Below, piece after piece: positions 19,195 through 31,564 of a DNA stretch of 64,000 nucleotides (the first letter of the stretch is position 1; each line of letters begins with the position of its first letter). The stretch spans positions 5,481,823 through 5,545,822 of the forward strand of contig OU964935.1 of assembly GCA_918807975.1 (NCBI GenBank). Reading direction: 5' to 3'. The position numbers and the translations under genes were made by a program. The notes beneath the pieces are model-generated. The model ran no database searches, had not been told where the DNA came from, and was given only the letters and a program-made list of their open reading frames with translations. The DNA is from Aplidium turbinatum (taxonomy: Eukaryota > Chordata > Ascidiacea > Aplousobranchia > Polyclinidae).

Positions 19195-20370
19195 TTTGGT
19201 ATGGTTAGTGTTCCACAAGGAATGAGTTTAATACTACCCAGAAGCGGTCTTTTTTATAAACTCGACTTTGACCCGAAGTGACTCAATTGTTAGACTGCTG
19301 CAATTTTGTGGTCAAGGTTTAATTTGAGTAGCCTACAGCCCAATTTTTTATGTCTTTTCAAATATGTACAGTTTTTTTAATTTGCTGGAATTTGAGAATT
19401 TCTCTGGGTAATTTTTCGTTCGTCATAAGAGGATGTGACCATGTTTGCCAATCAACGCATTACATTTTTGCTCTCGGCTGAAGTAAAAGTTTTGAATATG
19501 TTTATTTACAGTGATTCAAACTTAATTTTCAAATTTAATGATTTCTTGTCAATTCTAAACTTTATGCACTTGTTGAGCAAAATGCATAGCTTACGAGACA
19601 AAACAGCAGAAAGAGCAGTTTTAAGCAATCGATTTTCTTATTTATGCGTGTGGGATATAATCGTTTTTATTACTGTACGGTACGTAACATTCCATGGTTG
19701 ATGTCAAACCTTAGCGGCCGCATAAAACAATGATGTCAGGTTGGCTAGGTAATAATAGCAGTAAGGATCGTCGTTAATGCAGGCAATATCTGCGACCAAG
19801 ACCATTAAACACCTTTTCTTTTATCGATTTTCGATTTAATTCTCACACATTGTAAAGAAAACAATGCGTTCTGTTGAATCATAATTGATTTCACAGGGGA
19901 AGACCTCATTGAAAATAGTGCGTCTAATTTAGCTGGTTTACTTTTTCTTGCCATGAATAGTTATGTGACTATTCCAGCAGCGTAAGTTACTCTTCGTTCT
20001 ACTTTAAAATTTCCATACCATATGTCAATGCCAATACTTAGATGAACCATCCAATGGTAGAGTCGGGAATTAAGCTATTCCGCTTATACACAGGACAAAG
20101 AGATATCACCGATTTTCAGCTAAAAAGTTAAAACGTTCGACTTACACACAAAATAGTATCGAACTCATTCCCTCTGGAATAGCAACCGGAGAAATATCAT
20201 ACGATCCACGGATCGAGTTGAATAAAGTTGTCAAATTTAGAACTTATATCGGTGCTTCTTTTCTTTTGCTTTGAAAGAGAAAAAGGAAAAAAGTGCCTAT
20301 ATAGTGACGTCATGACTGGTTAAATAGTGTTTCAGATTCAAAGACCGGCGCCGGTCAAATAGCCACTGCC
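19195..20370. mobile_element. Older relative of the Mutator-like element
   Basis: The right end (about 20150-20370) repeats the terminal repeat of the element at 20590-21678: AGTATCGAACTCATTC, GTGACGTCATGACTGG, GGTCAAATAGCCACTGCC. The left part (19200-19385) matches the inner flank of that element's left arm (GACCCGAAGTG, AATTTGAGTAGCCTACAGCC). The outer left end was not found, and divergence is clearly higher than between the two arms of the younger copy. No transposase ORF is visible. Confidence 0.6.
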
Positions 20371-20589
20371 AAAATAAAACATTCAACCTCGCATTCGCTT
20401 TTTCGCTACCATGCGTTTGCCTTTGAAGTTGCTCCTCGCGCGCGGGAAGATCAGCAGTGTGTGACTGTGAGCGTGCGTGCTGTGTGCATCTCTTTAGTAA
20501 TTCACGTTCCACAGAAAGCCACGCGATCAGCTGCTGTTTTGTGGGCAAGAGCAACGTAGGCTGTTTTTTGCTTGAAATCGTTATTCTTT

Positions 20590-21678
20590 GGCAGTGGCTA
20601 TTTGACCGGCTCCGGTCTTTGAATCTGAAACACTATTTGACCGGTCATGACGTCACTACATAAGCACTTTTTTCTTTTTCTCTTTCAAAGCAAAAGACGA
20701 TAAGTGCATTAAGTTTTAAATTCAACACGTTTTCTTCAACTGAGTCCGTGGCGCATGCCGCATACGTAACGTCTCGGGCTGCCATTCTAGAGGGAAAGAG
20801 TTCGCTACTATCCGGAAGCGTTCTTTTTTTTTTATTTAACTAAATTTTGACCCAAAGTGCATTTTTGTCGTCAATTTTTAATTTGAGTAGCCTACAGCCT
20901 ATTTTTTTAAATCTTTCCAAATGTGAGTAATAAAGTTAAGTTTTTTTAATTTGTGAATAAAACAATAACAGTTAACCTCTCAAGTACATGTAGCTCCACA
21001 CAGAGTGAAATGCCTTTTGACTCCTTTTTATTTCTTTAAAAGTAATATCTAAAAAGACATTATTGACCCAAAAAGAATGTCTAAAAAGACATTATGAAAA
21101 GCAACTACGGACAAAGGCCAGTGTTTCGATCTCCCGACCTCTTCAGCGTAGCGTAGTAAAGTGAAAGTGGAAAGTTGTCTTGAAGGGTTGGTTGAGATGA
21201 TGATTTGAAACTTGACTGATTGTTGTGCGACAATGAGACTGGATTTAATTTTTAACTTCGGACTTCAGCGAAACGTAATCTTACAGCCTATTAGAAGGAG
21301 TGATTTTTTCAGAGAATTTGTGCTAAGAAATGAAAGGAATTTGTTAAAAATAAAGACTAGAAAAAACTTTTTTAATTCGTTTTGAAACTTTTTTATTCAC
21401 CTGTTGATTCATTCATATCAGTTTGTATCCTTTTGTAGTTAAAAAAAAAAAAAAAAAAAAGAACACTTCCGGATAGTATCGAACTCATTCTCTCTAGAAT
21501 GGCAGCCGAGACGTTACGAATGCGCCACGGACTCAGTTGAAGAAAACGTGTTGAATTTAAAACTTAAGGCGCTTATCGTCTTTTGCTTTGAAAGAAAAAA
21601 GTGCTTATGTAGTGACGTCATGACCGGTCAAATAGTGTTTCAGATTCAAAGACCGGAGCCGGTCAAATAGCCACTGCC
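20590..21678. mobile_element. Mutator-like (MULE) non-autonomous element, long TIRs, 9-bp TSD
   Basis: The left arm starts GGCAGTGGCTATTTGACCGG and the right arm is its inverted copy, nearly identical over about 215-240 bp up to the ACTATCCGGAAG block. A perfect 9-bp duplication TTATTCTTT flanks it (20581-20589 and 21679-21687). Long terminal repeats with a 9-bp target duplication are the signature of the MULE superfamily. Each arm contains a TGACGTCA palindrome. The 620-bp core has poly-A and low-complexity stretches and no transposase, so it depends on another copy for movement. The arms' similarity implies a young insertion. Confidence 0.88.
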
Positions 21679-21992
21679 TTATTCTTTTGGTCCGTTTACA
21701 ATAAATGATCTAAATCTCTTTCGCAAAGTATTTTATCTTTGAAACACCACTTGTAATAGCCATTTTTGTTGCTCTTCAATCATAAATTTACAGGGGTTTC
21801 TGCCCCCCTGGAAGTCGGCGCGTATGGCTGAAGGTTAGGGTTTAGAGTGAGAAAATAACAGGAAATGTGAACCAGTGAAGGCATAAGACAGCTTTAGTCA
21901 GGCTTACTTAATAAAAAAATTGTAAACCTTTCAGTAGGTCATGTAGCCCCACAGGATTTCATGGGCCACCCCTGGCCTCAAAAGTGCTTAAA

Positions 21993-22579
21993 TTACCGTA
22001 TTTATCCATGTATATATAAGTCGCAAAATTTTGCATCAAATCCTAACCCTAACCCAAAAAGGTTGGGGTGCGACTTATACACAAGGTTCTGAACTTCTGA
22101 CAAACAAATGCTACAGATCGCGCGTTAGCGGTGCTATTTAGCGTTTGTATTTTGCGTGGCAAAGGTGGCAGTTTGAAGAAACCAGGCCTTGCACTTGTTA
22201 CTTCATGGGTAAAGAGTGCTTGGGATGATATTCCACAGGATATGGTTGCCAGAAGCTTTTTAAAAACTGGCCTTTCCAATAATCTCGATGGGAGTGAAGA
22301 TGATTATCTGTGGGATCACCAGGATGATGATGAGGGTGAAGAAGAAAGTAACGAAGAAGACATCCCACCTTCATGGGATGCAGATGAAGAAAGGCCCCAA
22401 GAACAATGGGAGAAACTATTTGGCATCAGTAAAGATGAAAACGAGTTTGAAGTCTTTTAAAATTTTGATTGTTGTTTTTCAATAAAATTTGCTAAAAAAA
22501 ATTTTGTACCAATATTTGAGCCAAATTTTGGGGTGCGACTTATACACAAATGCGATTTATACACGGATAAATACGGTAA
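21993..22579 (+). mobile_element. Pogo/Tigger deletion derivative carrying the transposase tail
   Basis: Ends TTACCGTATTTATCC and GGATAAATACGGTAA are inverted repeats with GCGACTTATAC words next to each, a terminus style common in pogo/Tigger elements that insert at TA. The plus-strand ORF 22131-22460 reads KKPGLALVTSWVKSAWDDIP, FLKTGLSNNLDGSEDDYLW and then an acidic tail, which fits the C-terminus after the DDE domain of Tigger transposases. The catalytic part has been lost. A TAACCCTAACCC stretch sits at about 22042-22055. Confidence 0.85.
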
Positions 22580-23568
22580 CTATGATTGCTTGTAGGTAGA
22601 CTGTGTGTGTTCCATAGCAATCAATATACACAGGCCTTGATAACATGCGAACTGGAAGTCTGACTGAAGGTCAATGTAGTTATTAACTTAAGCTAAATTT
22701 ACTTTATATTTCTTTGAAGTAATAGTTTTGAGAATACAAATTGCCAAAGTGTGGTCACTGAATTTAACATAACTGCAAAACTCCAAACTTTACGTTTAAA
22801 AACAATATTATAAATCTTTTCCCAGCTACCAGTGTTACCTGATATTTTTTTGAATTTTCAGCACAAGTTCCAAAATCTACTCCACTATTTAAATGGAATA
22901 TAACAAAAGTAACTCAAAATATACACAAATATATAACACAAATATATCATCATCATTAAGTTCCTTCCTCTCGTCGAGGGTTGGAGGCAATGAGACGCCA
23001 AGTTTCTCTGTTGTATGATTTTTCTACTGCAGTTTTGTAGTTAAGTCCTGACCAGTCTTCAATATCATTACTCCAAATTCTTGGTGGTCTGCCCCTATTT
23101 CGTTTGCCGTTCATTTTTCCTTCTAGTAGTTGTCTTTGAATAGAATTATTGTGAATCCTGTGGCCAAAATATTTCAATTTTCTTGATTTAATTGTTTGTA
23201 GAACTTCCATGTTGGTTTGTATTCTGGATAGTACATCTTTGTGATTTTATCCTTCCATGAAATTTTAAGCATATATACTTCTATAAACCCACATTTCAAA
23301 TGCCTCAAGTCGTTTAACCATCTGTGATGACAGTGTCCATGTTTCTGCATTGTAGAGTAACGTAGTCCATATGATATATAGCATTTCGCAATTCATTTTC
23401 GAGTGTTGATGTTAATTTTGCGTGTTGTTAATGTCTTTTTCATTTTTACGAAGTTGTTTCTTGCTATTTCTATTCGTCTCAATATTTCCGTATCGCATCT
23501 GCCATTTTCAGTTATTGTGTGTCCCAGATAGGTAAAGCTTTTGACTTGCTCGACCAGCATTCCGTCAA

Positions 23569-25523
23569 CAGGGCTGGAAAAAATGTTTAGCTTCCCGGGA
23601 ATCTGTTTTTTAGCGAAAAAATTTCCCGCGGCTTACAATCACGATAATGACGTCATAATTACACCGTTTACAGTTTTCCGGCGAAAAGCCTCAAGCAAAA
23701 AATATAGACGGCCATTTGTAGCTTCATAGTTCCAATAAAGAATCTTGGTATCGTATTCGTAAGCAGGCATGGCGCACTGTTTGTGCCTGATGTGCCCGCT
23801 TTGATCGGAATACATTGGCCAACAACAATAGCTTAATAAATTAGACGCCGCATGCTTACAAATTAGATTCACTTACTCACCGACCACCGTGTGAATGTCA
23901 TGAAACAATGCGACATCACGAGCCGCTTGTTACGTACTTGACAAGTTAACAATATGCTTCATGCTCGAACGGGTTGATAGTATATATGTGCAATGTGCAT
24001 GAATAGCATAACTAATTATTAAGCGATATAGGCATATAGCACAAAAAAACGGCCAGACGGCTGAATGCACAACAAGTTTCGCTGAGTGAGAACACCAGAC
24101 AGGCCTCGAAATTTGTATTTTTTTCCAGCGGTCAAGCATGTCCTACCGGACTGGCCCTTTCAGCGGACATTTAATATCTCAACCGGACATATTTTTTGCA
24201 TGTAGATTTTGCACAAAATCACACTACAGTATTGTGTAGTCGTGTTTGTAGAAGAAGATTTTCTACAGCAGACAAATGTGTCTAACACCCTCCCTTCTGT
24301 GCAGAAATTCTATTTCTATCAGTATCAGCGTGAATAAGGTCGCCACATTCGCCTTAGCACGTGCGGAACCCAGCTAAGACTTGCTTCTCTGTGACGTTTC
24401 TTTTTAACAAACGATCAATGTAACGAAATAATCCTCATTGTTAAAATTAGAATACATATCCTGCTGAAAAGTTCAGACAACTTTATTTCAAGGCAACATT
24501 GCAAGGCGTTGAAATGATGTAAAAATGGCTACTTTTGCCATCAGCTCGTTAACCACGCCACTCTAATGTGATCTTTAAAACAATTGCCTATAGCCTCCTA
24601 TTATTGTTTCAGCTCCGTATTTGTTCGGGTTAAACAAACAATTGTAACAATTTAAATTTAAAATATATTTTTGCTGTATTAGCTCTATTTTTGTCAGGAA
24701 TTTTGCGGCGGTCAGTTATGACCGACCAATGAGTCGGCTTCGGCAGACATTCGAGGTCATTCCGGAGGTCATGACCGCCGGATATTTCGAGGCCTGCAAG
24801 ACGTTGGGAAATTACTTCTGTAATCTACAAAACAACCAGTCGGTTACACGAAGAATAACGAAACGCATTAATTAATTTGACAACAAAATCAAAATTACGA
24901 CGTTAAAACAGCTGTTTTTGTAAATCAAAGAAACCGCAAGCAAGTTTTGCCCATGCGAAATTACTACAAATACATTACCAGGACATAAAAAATGGTGACG
25001 ATTTCTTGTTGTTTGATCTATCTACCACAGCAGACACTTTGTACATTTTCGAGCGAACGTCATTAGTACTAAAATGCCATAGTTTTCCTTTGAAATGTAG
25101 GTCAAGAGCTTGTTTCACGATGCTATTACACTTGCTTATGTGAGGCCCATTCCAGTGAAAGAGCAGCTCGTTGCTAATGTCTTTATTTTTTATTTGTGGA
25201 TGTTTTTGTACCTCCGCAAACATTCGAATTTTTTCAATTACACTTCCTGTGCTTTTTACGACGCTTTCGGGCGGACTACTGCAAAATATTTGCGCAATTT
25301 TGCTAAGAACTTGTTCAGCTCGGAGGTACAAGTTGGAAATCGTAAATACGCACTACGCAGTGATACGAATCAGTGTCGGAACTGCAATGTGGTAGCAAAT
25401 TACGATGACGGTTGACGGCGAACGAAAGACGTTAGTAACGTGATTCTTCCGGTAAAAATTTCCCGCGAACCGACAAATTTCCCGGGAATGTCATTCCCGG
25501 ATTCCCCATTTTTTCCAGGCCTG
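23569..25523 (-). mobile_element. hAT element (CAGGGCTGGAAAAA ends) inside the RTE LINE
   Basis: The ends CAGGGCTGGAAAAAATG and CATTTTTTCCAGGCCTG are near-perfect inverted repeats flanked by TCCGTCAA on both sides (23561-23568 and 25524-25531), an 8-bp hAT-type duplication. The subterminal regions carry TTCCCGGGAA and TTTCCCGCG words. The minus-strand ORF at 25331-24975 reads SVIEKIRMFAEVQKHPQI, NELLFHWNGPHISKCNSIVK and HFKGKLWHF, which I take as the tail of an invertebrate hAT-like transposase. The main catalytic part is missing. It contains the nested element 24100-24796. Confidence 0.87.
24100..24796. mobile_element. CAGGCCTCGAAA-family element, short copy
   Basis: It begins CAGGCCTCGAAATTTG and ends ATATTTCGAGGCCTG, matching the ends of the two longer copies (26873-30725, 61373-63035). 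Near the ends are repeated CGGACAT and GACCGCCGG/GGCGGTCA words. No clean target duplication was found. It is nested in the hAT element at 23569-25523, so it is younger than that insertion. Confidence 0.7.
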
Positions 25524-26872
25524 TCCGTCAATAGTAATATTTAAACTTGGTACATTTTCTTTTGTAATAATCATCGTTTTCGTCTTGTTTGTGTTGATTA
25601 TCATGTTATATTCCTTTCCAATATTGTTCACTTTTTCTATTATTGTTTGGAGAGCTTCTGCTGATTCCGCCAATAAAACAGTAACGTCTGCATATCGTAG
25701 GTTGGATATGTTCATACCTCCTATGCTGATACCCTCCATTCCATCATTCCAAAATCATTTCAGTATACAGGTTGAATAGACATGGAGATAGTATACATCC
25801 CTGGCGAACTCCACCTTTTATGTCCATTGCACCAGATAAACCATCTTCCATCTGAATAAATGCCTTTTGCGTCCAATATAGATTAGCTATCAGTCGCAGA
25901 TCTTTTCCATTTAAACCTATATCAGCCAAACATTGCATCAATTTTTCGTGTTTAACTTGGTCAAAGGCCTTTTCATAGTCTATAAAGCAAGTATAAACAT
26001 CTTTATTGATTTGGTTGTAACGTTCACATATATATAGTTCTCATATTGAAAATTCCTTCCCGTGTTCCCTTTCCAGGCATAAAACCACTTTGAGTTTCAT
26101 TAATTTCATTTTCGATGATTTTTCTATTTCTTCTGAGAACAACTCTCAGCAAAATTTTTAGTATATGACTCATCAGACTAAGGGTTCTAAATTCTGTACA
26201 CTGTGTGGCTTTTGGCTTCTTTGTCAGTTTGACAAGAATGGATTCATTCATTTCTAGTGGTATGTGGCCATTCATGTAGATGTTATTACGTAAGTTATAA
26301 ATATGTTTTAGTCCTTCACAATCCAGAGCTCTTATCATTTCCGTTGTTATTTGATCTTTACCAGGAGCTTTATGGCTTTTCAATTCATTTATGGCTTCAT
26401 CAAATTCAGATTCCAGTATTGGTTCACCTTCTTCATTATTAATAGCAGGAATATTTCCTCTTTCATCTCCAATCTCCATACAGGTCGCTAATATACTCTT
26501 CCCATCTTCGCGTCGCCAGATCTCGGTCGAAAATCATTTTTATGTCTTTATCCTTGATGCAATTGTTTTGTCTTGCTTTTGTTTTGACTTTCTATTACCA
26601 GTCATTTCTTTAACTTTTTGATGCATATCTCGTGACTTGTGCGTAGCTTCTAATTGTTCTATAGTTTCACACTGTTCATCCCACCACTTTTGTTTTGCTG
26701 TTTGGCACTTATGATTTATTTCTTTATGTAGCTTAAAATACTGGATGTTATTGTCTTTGTTTCTTTTTCTTTCTATCATCAAGTCTAGAATCTCTTGATT
26801 CATCCATGGTTGCTTAGAGGCTTTTTTCTTTTGTTTTAAAACTTTTTTGCTTGCATCATTCAAGTTCTTCTG

Positions 26873-29800
26873 CAGGCCTCGAAATTCACGGCGGTCATGT
26901 CCACCATCACAGCATGTGATGTCCGCGAGAAGTACCATCTAGATCGGTCATATTTGTCCGCCGAGAAATAACACAGGAACTAGCGATACAAATCATCGTT
27001 GCATAGCACGAACAATAGGGTGGCCAAAAAAAATGGAAATTTTTTATTTTTGTTTGCACACCCTCTCATTTGAGGAGGATTCATGAAAAAATGACACTGT
27101 GAAAATTTGAAGTGAATCCGACAAGAGGAAGTGCTCTCCCACCGACCTCAAAGTTTGCTTTCTTTGGCATAATTCGTCAAAATTCCTTGAATATGTGACG
27201 TAATTCTTTTTTGACTTATTTACATTGCAGTTGCAGCATTTTTGTGTAAACCATTGTTTTACTCTGAATTTATGATATAATAAGTGTTTCCACATGCAGA
27301 AAAACAGAAATAATACACAAAATAGATCACATTAACAAGCGTTTGGTATGAAATAAAATGCACTAAACTTTAGCTAAAACCGCATAAAAGTACGTTCACC
27401 AGTCACGATCGCAACACTTCATGTGACAACACATTGCCCAGAAATTGCAAGAGAAATGTTTGTAAAGAGTCAAGCCATTGGTTGACTTTATTGCACTTGT
27501 TGGAAGCAGCTTTCTGTGGTGCTTGACCACTTGATAGAGGAGCTGGCGCTGTTGTTCATTTTTTGTATGGACTTCATTGAAGTCAGTAGCTAATTTGACT
27601 GCCCGCTCTGCACAATCATTGACGGCTTTGAGATGACGCCAAACTTTGCATGCTTCTTTATAATCATCACGATCACGCCATGTGTCAACAGAAGCAGTGA
27701 CTCGAAAAGGTTAAGTGAACGCTATGTTACAAACTGTGCCAAAGAGAGACGTTAAAACTTGACAATTTTGTTTGGGGCAACACGACGAACATCTTCGGGA
27801 AATGGGTCTTTCTTAAGAGCATTAACGATTGCCTTCTTTTCATCATCTGTGTTATTATCACTGAATAAAGGCAGTGCAGCAAGATCCTCACTGATGTACC
27901 ACAAGCGCAACCTCAACTTTTTTTTGCCACTTGAGAAATTGCATTGTCAACCTCTTTCTAATCCTCTGTGAGCTGTAACATTGCTAGGTCATTTGTAGGG
28001 GCAGATATTGATGAAGGTGCTGCAAACCAAAAAGTGGCATAGATGGTAGTAGTTAATATTACTTCATCTGCAACTGTACTGCATGCAAGTGGCAGTGTAA
28101 TCTTATTGACCTTCATCTCGTAGTAGACGGCGAAGAACCACACCCCATACAGGCAGCTGACATGGCCCTCAAGAGAGTCAACAAATGGACACCCACTCTC
28201 TTGTGTTGACTCCCTTGAGGGGCTATGTCAGCTGCCTGTATGGGGTGTGGTTCTACGAGATGAAGATCAATAAGGTTACACTGCCACTTGCTTGCAGTAC
28301 AGTTCTTGTGAGTGAAAGCTAATATCGCTACCACTGCAAAGACTCACGTTGTTACCAAACTAAAACGCATCCGTCAAGAGCATATAAGAGAATCAAAGCA
28401 CAAAGGGAGGCGAAATTCAGCTTCCCAGCTGACCTCAGAAGCTGACTTCACCCAGAGCTTAAGTGCATTATTTGATATTGCACATGCTAACTGGGAATGC
28501 CGCATAACAATACCAGAAGATTGCCAGTTTTTGATAGACCAAGGTGGTGCATGACAGATACTGATGACAACAGAGGACCCAATGCATCGGCAAGCTGCTG
28601 CAAAGTATAGAAAGCGCAAAGATGATGAACAGAGACGCAACGGAAATCGCATTGATCCAGTACCATCAAGTGCTGCTGCTTTCTCATCTGAAAATGATTA
28701 GCAAATGATGAAGATTCTTCCAGTGACCCACTGTTTGCACCGTAAATCCAAATAACACCAAAACAAAAGAAAACCCAGTAGGAGCAGCCATTACCAAAAC
28801 GCTGCATTATCGATAATCCACTGTTTAATGCAGCACTGAACAGAACTATAACATCAAGTCGTCAAGCAATGATGATCGTCACTCCTGCTCTTGCTGCAGC
28901 TGGAATTGATATAAATGAATTGACAATGTCACATTCCTCTGTCATGAATGCTCGAAACACCTCATGTGAAAGCCTGGCAGCTGCAGTGCTGCAAAAATTT
29001 AAACCAACAGTTACAGTTCCACTTGTTGTTCATTTTCATGGTAAATATTTGACTAATGCCAATGGCACAAAGTGCGAATCTTTGGCCATTGTAGTTTCTG
29101 GTATGCATGTTGAGATACTGCTTGGCATTCCGAAGCTGCCTGTTGGAACGGGATCACTAATGGGCCAAAAAGTAGTGGAATTCATACACGAGTTGTAGCA
29201 GAGCACTTAGCTGCACTTTGTTTTGACACGACATCAAGCAATACGGGAATCCACACTGGAGCTATCACTGTCATGCAGCAGGCATTTAATCGAAGGCTGC
29301 TAGTTCTTGCATGCCATGATCTCAAAGTCGTCAATGATTGTGCAGAGCGGGCACTGGGCAGTCAAATTAGCTACTGACTTCAATGAAGTCCTTACGGAAA
29401 ATGAACAACAGCGCCAGCTCCTCTATCAGGTGATCGAGCACCACAGAAAGCTGCTTCCAACAAGTGCAAGTAAACGCCAACATGCCAACAGCTCCATTAA
29501 ATAAAATCAATGGCTTGACTCTTTACAAACATTTCTTTTGCTTTTTCTGGGCAATGTGTTATCACCTGAAGCGTTGCGATTGTGACTGGTGAACGTACTT
29601 TTATACGGTTTTCGCTAAAGTTCAGTGCATGTAATTTCATTCCAAACGCTTGTTAATGTGATCTATTTTGTGCATTATTTATGTTTTTCTGCATGTGGAA
29701 ACACTTATTATATCATAAATTCAGAGTAAAACAATGGTTAACACAAAAATGCTGCAACTGCAATGTAGATAAGTCAAAAAAGAATTACGTCACATATTCA

Positions 29801-30725
29801 AGGAATTTTGATGAATTATGCCAAAGAAAGCAAATTTAGAGGTCGGTGGGAGAGCACTTCCTCTTGTCGGATTCACTTCAAATTTTCACAGTGTCATTTT
29901 TTCATGAATCCTCCTCAAATGAGAGGGTGTGCAAACAAAAATAAAAAATTTCCATTTTTTTTGGCCACCCTAACGAACAATTGCTGCGAGAATATAATTT
30001 CCCGCACATTCTAGCGCGCATCTAGAAAATGAAAATACTGTATGATATCCTTAGCTTCCATTCAAGCAGGAAAACGTTCGATTTTTACGTTGCTTCAACG
30101 ATTGATGACATCGAATCAGCGTAACAAAGGTGAATTCTTCGCTAATAATCGATGGGAGTACGGTTTTTCTACAACAATCACGCGCAACTTAGTTGAAGTC
30201 TTACGTCACAATGTCTGGCTTTGATCTCCAAGTAATATTGATAAGGCAAGGTTGGTTACAAAATTAGATTATACGAGTAGGCCATTACAGCAAGATGCAG
30301 CAAAATTTGTTAAGTTTTGGTATTACAGTAAGAAAGAAAGGGTCCAGGGAAAATTCACTTTTGCTCACATGACACGCAAAAATGAAAAAAATCCTAGTGA
30401 AACTTTGAAAAGCAGAAAGTTGTAGCGTTAATGTAGAATTTTTCCGACTCGTGCCCAGAGCATTGTGACGCAAGAAGCTACACGACCTCGTTCGGTGGAA
30501 GTTAATCAGATATGCGCGTATTAAGCAGCTACACGGCGCTTTGACTCTTCAAATGCACGTTGTTGGTCTTCTCAAATGTCGAAGAATTATCAAGATAAAC
30601 TGATTGAGCATGACGATCGATGCTAAAACTCGTGTGTCCGTCGTGAGACTTAATTTGTCTGCCGAGATAGCTGCTCAGACCGGACACGTTTGTCCGCCGT
30701 CAACAAAAACGAATTTCGAGGCCTG
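26873..30725. mobile_element. CAGGCCTCGAAA-family element inside the RTE LINE
   Basis: Ends CAGGCCTCGAAATTCACGG and AACGAATTTCGAGGCCTG. Subterminal TGTCCGCCG repeats occur in both ends (for example 26956 and 30647-30702). The flanks CTTCTG and TTTCTG suggest a 6-bp target duplication with one mismatch. The LINE frame resumes across the element (WHEIQK then KNLNDASKKV), which confirms insertion into the LINE. Without its own insertion (27016-29972) the element would be about 0.9 kb. The copy at 61373-63035 shares its sequence on both sides of that inner insertion. Confidence 0.8.
27016..29972. mobile_element. TAGGGTGGC-family element 1: long TIRs, inverted composite
   Basis: The ends TAGGGTGGCCAAAAA and TTTTTGGCCACCCTA lie within terminal inverted repeats of roughly 600 bp and are flanked by a perfect 8-bp duplication ACGAACAA (27008-27015 and 29973-29980). 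The plus strand carries transposase-like pieces: ITIPEDCQFLIDQGG (28312-28554), MMIVTPALAAAGIDINEL and KCESLAIVVSGMHVEILLG (28869-29198), CFDTTSSNTG, then VVNDCAERAVKLATDFNEVL (about 29330-29500). The minus strand of the left arm carries the later half (KITLPLACSTVADEV, LRLWYISEDLAALPLFSD, AVNDCAERAVKL). The middle (28078-28300) is a palindrome with arms of about 105 bp. So two partial copies point outward from the centre. The protein resembles an uncharacterised transposon-associated family I recall from cnidarians and arthropods; the superfamily was not assigned. Confidence 0.85.
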
Positions 30726-31062
30726 TTTCTGTATTTCATGCCATTGGTTTTCAATCATGTTCTCAGTGTCACCTTCTTGTGGTCCAGATTCCTTGTTCAG
30801 TAAGGCAAATTTGTTGTTTACCAAAAGATTGTACTGTCGTTTCGTTTCTTCAATTGTAAGTTGATTCATATCTAACTGTTTCAAAATGGGGTTTTGTTTC
30901 ATTTTTTTCAGTTTTATTTGCACCTTTACAACAACTGGATTATGATCAGAGTTTATATCAGCTCCAGGATACGTTTTGGCTTGTTTTGTTGAGTTCTTGG
31001 ATTTTGATTTATCATAATGAAGTCAATTTGGTTACGATATTGATCTCCAGGGCTATGCCATG

Positions 31063-31266
31063 CGGAATGGCCCGATTCGGTGAGTCCGATTCGGTGAGTC
31101 CGATTCGGTGAGTCCGATTCCTTAACGGGAGATTTTTTCAATTTTTTTTTTTAATTATCGGGTACCGTGGCCTAATTATCATTGCCGTTTTAGGGTTAGG
31201 GGTTAGAGGTTAGGAACTCACCGAATCAGACTCACCGAATCGGACTCACCGAATAGTAGCAGACCC
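31063..31266. mobile_element. CGGAATGGCCCG MITE, copy 1, inside the LINE endonuclease
   Basis: It begins CGGAATGGCCCGATTCGG and ends ATAGTAGCAGACCC. It holds tandem TCGGTGAGTCCGAT units at the left and inverted CTCACCGAATCGGACTC at the right. The core is ATTATCATTGCCGTTTTAGG, followed by TTAGGG-like repeats. A perfect 8-bp duplication ATGCCATG flanks it (31055-31062, 31267-31274). It split the RTE endonuclease coding sequence between YTWHGMAWH and SPGDQ. The left end has one more TCGGTGAGTCCGAT unit than copy 2. Confidence 0.88.
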
Positions 31267-31564
31267 ATGCCATGTGTATAGTCGTCTAGGTGGTTGTTGA
31301 AATAAAGTGTTTGCTATTACCAGCTGATGGAGTTTGCAAAATTCCAATAGTCGTCTTCCTCGTTGGTTCATTTCTCCCAAACCATAATGTCCTGTTACTG
31401 GAAATTCATATTGGTTTCCAACTTTCGCATTCCAGTCTCCCATTATGAACGTAATTTCATTCCTTTTGGTGTATGATAAAACATTGTTTATATTGTCATA
31501 GAATTTTTCTGTTTCTTCATCTGTATGATCTTGTGTTGGTGCATATACCAGCATACCTGTATAA

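Noticed and set aside
22131-22460. Host gene for a small acidic protein
   Set aside because: It lies between pogo-type terminal repeats and reads as the C-terminal tail of a Tigger-like transposase.
28078-28300. RNA gene or viral hairpin suggested by the large palindrome
   Set aside because: Both arms encode the same transposon protein segment in opposite directions, which explains the palindrome as an inverted duplication.
31190-31230. Interstitial telomere (TTAGGG) repeats
   Set aside because: Only a few degenerate units, and they recur at the same place in another copy of the MITE (36918), so they are part of the element.
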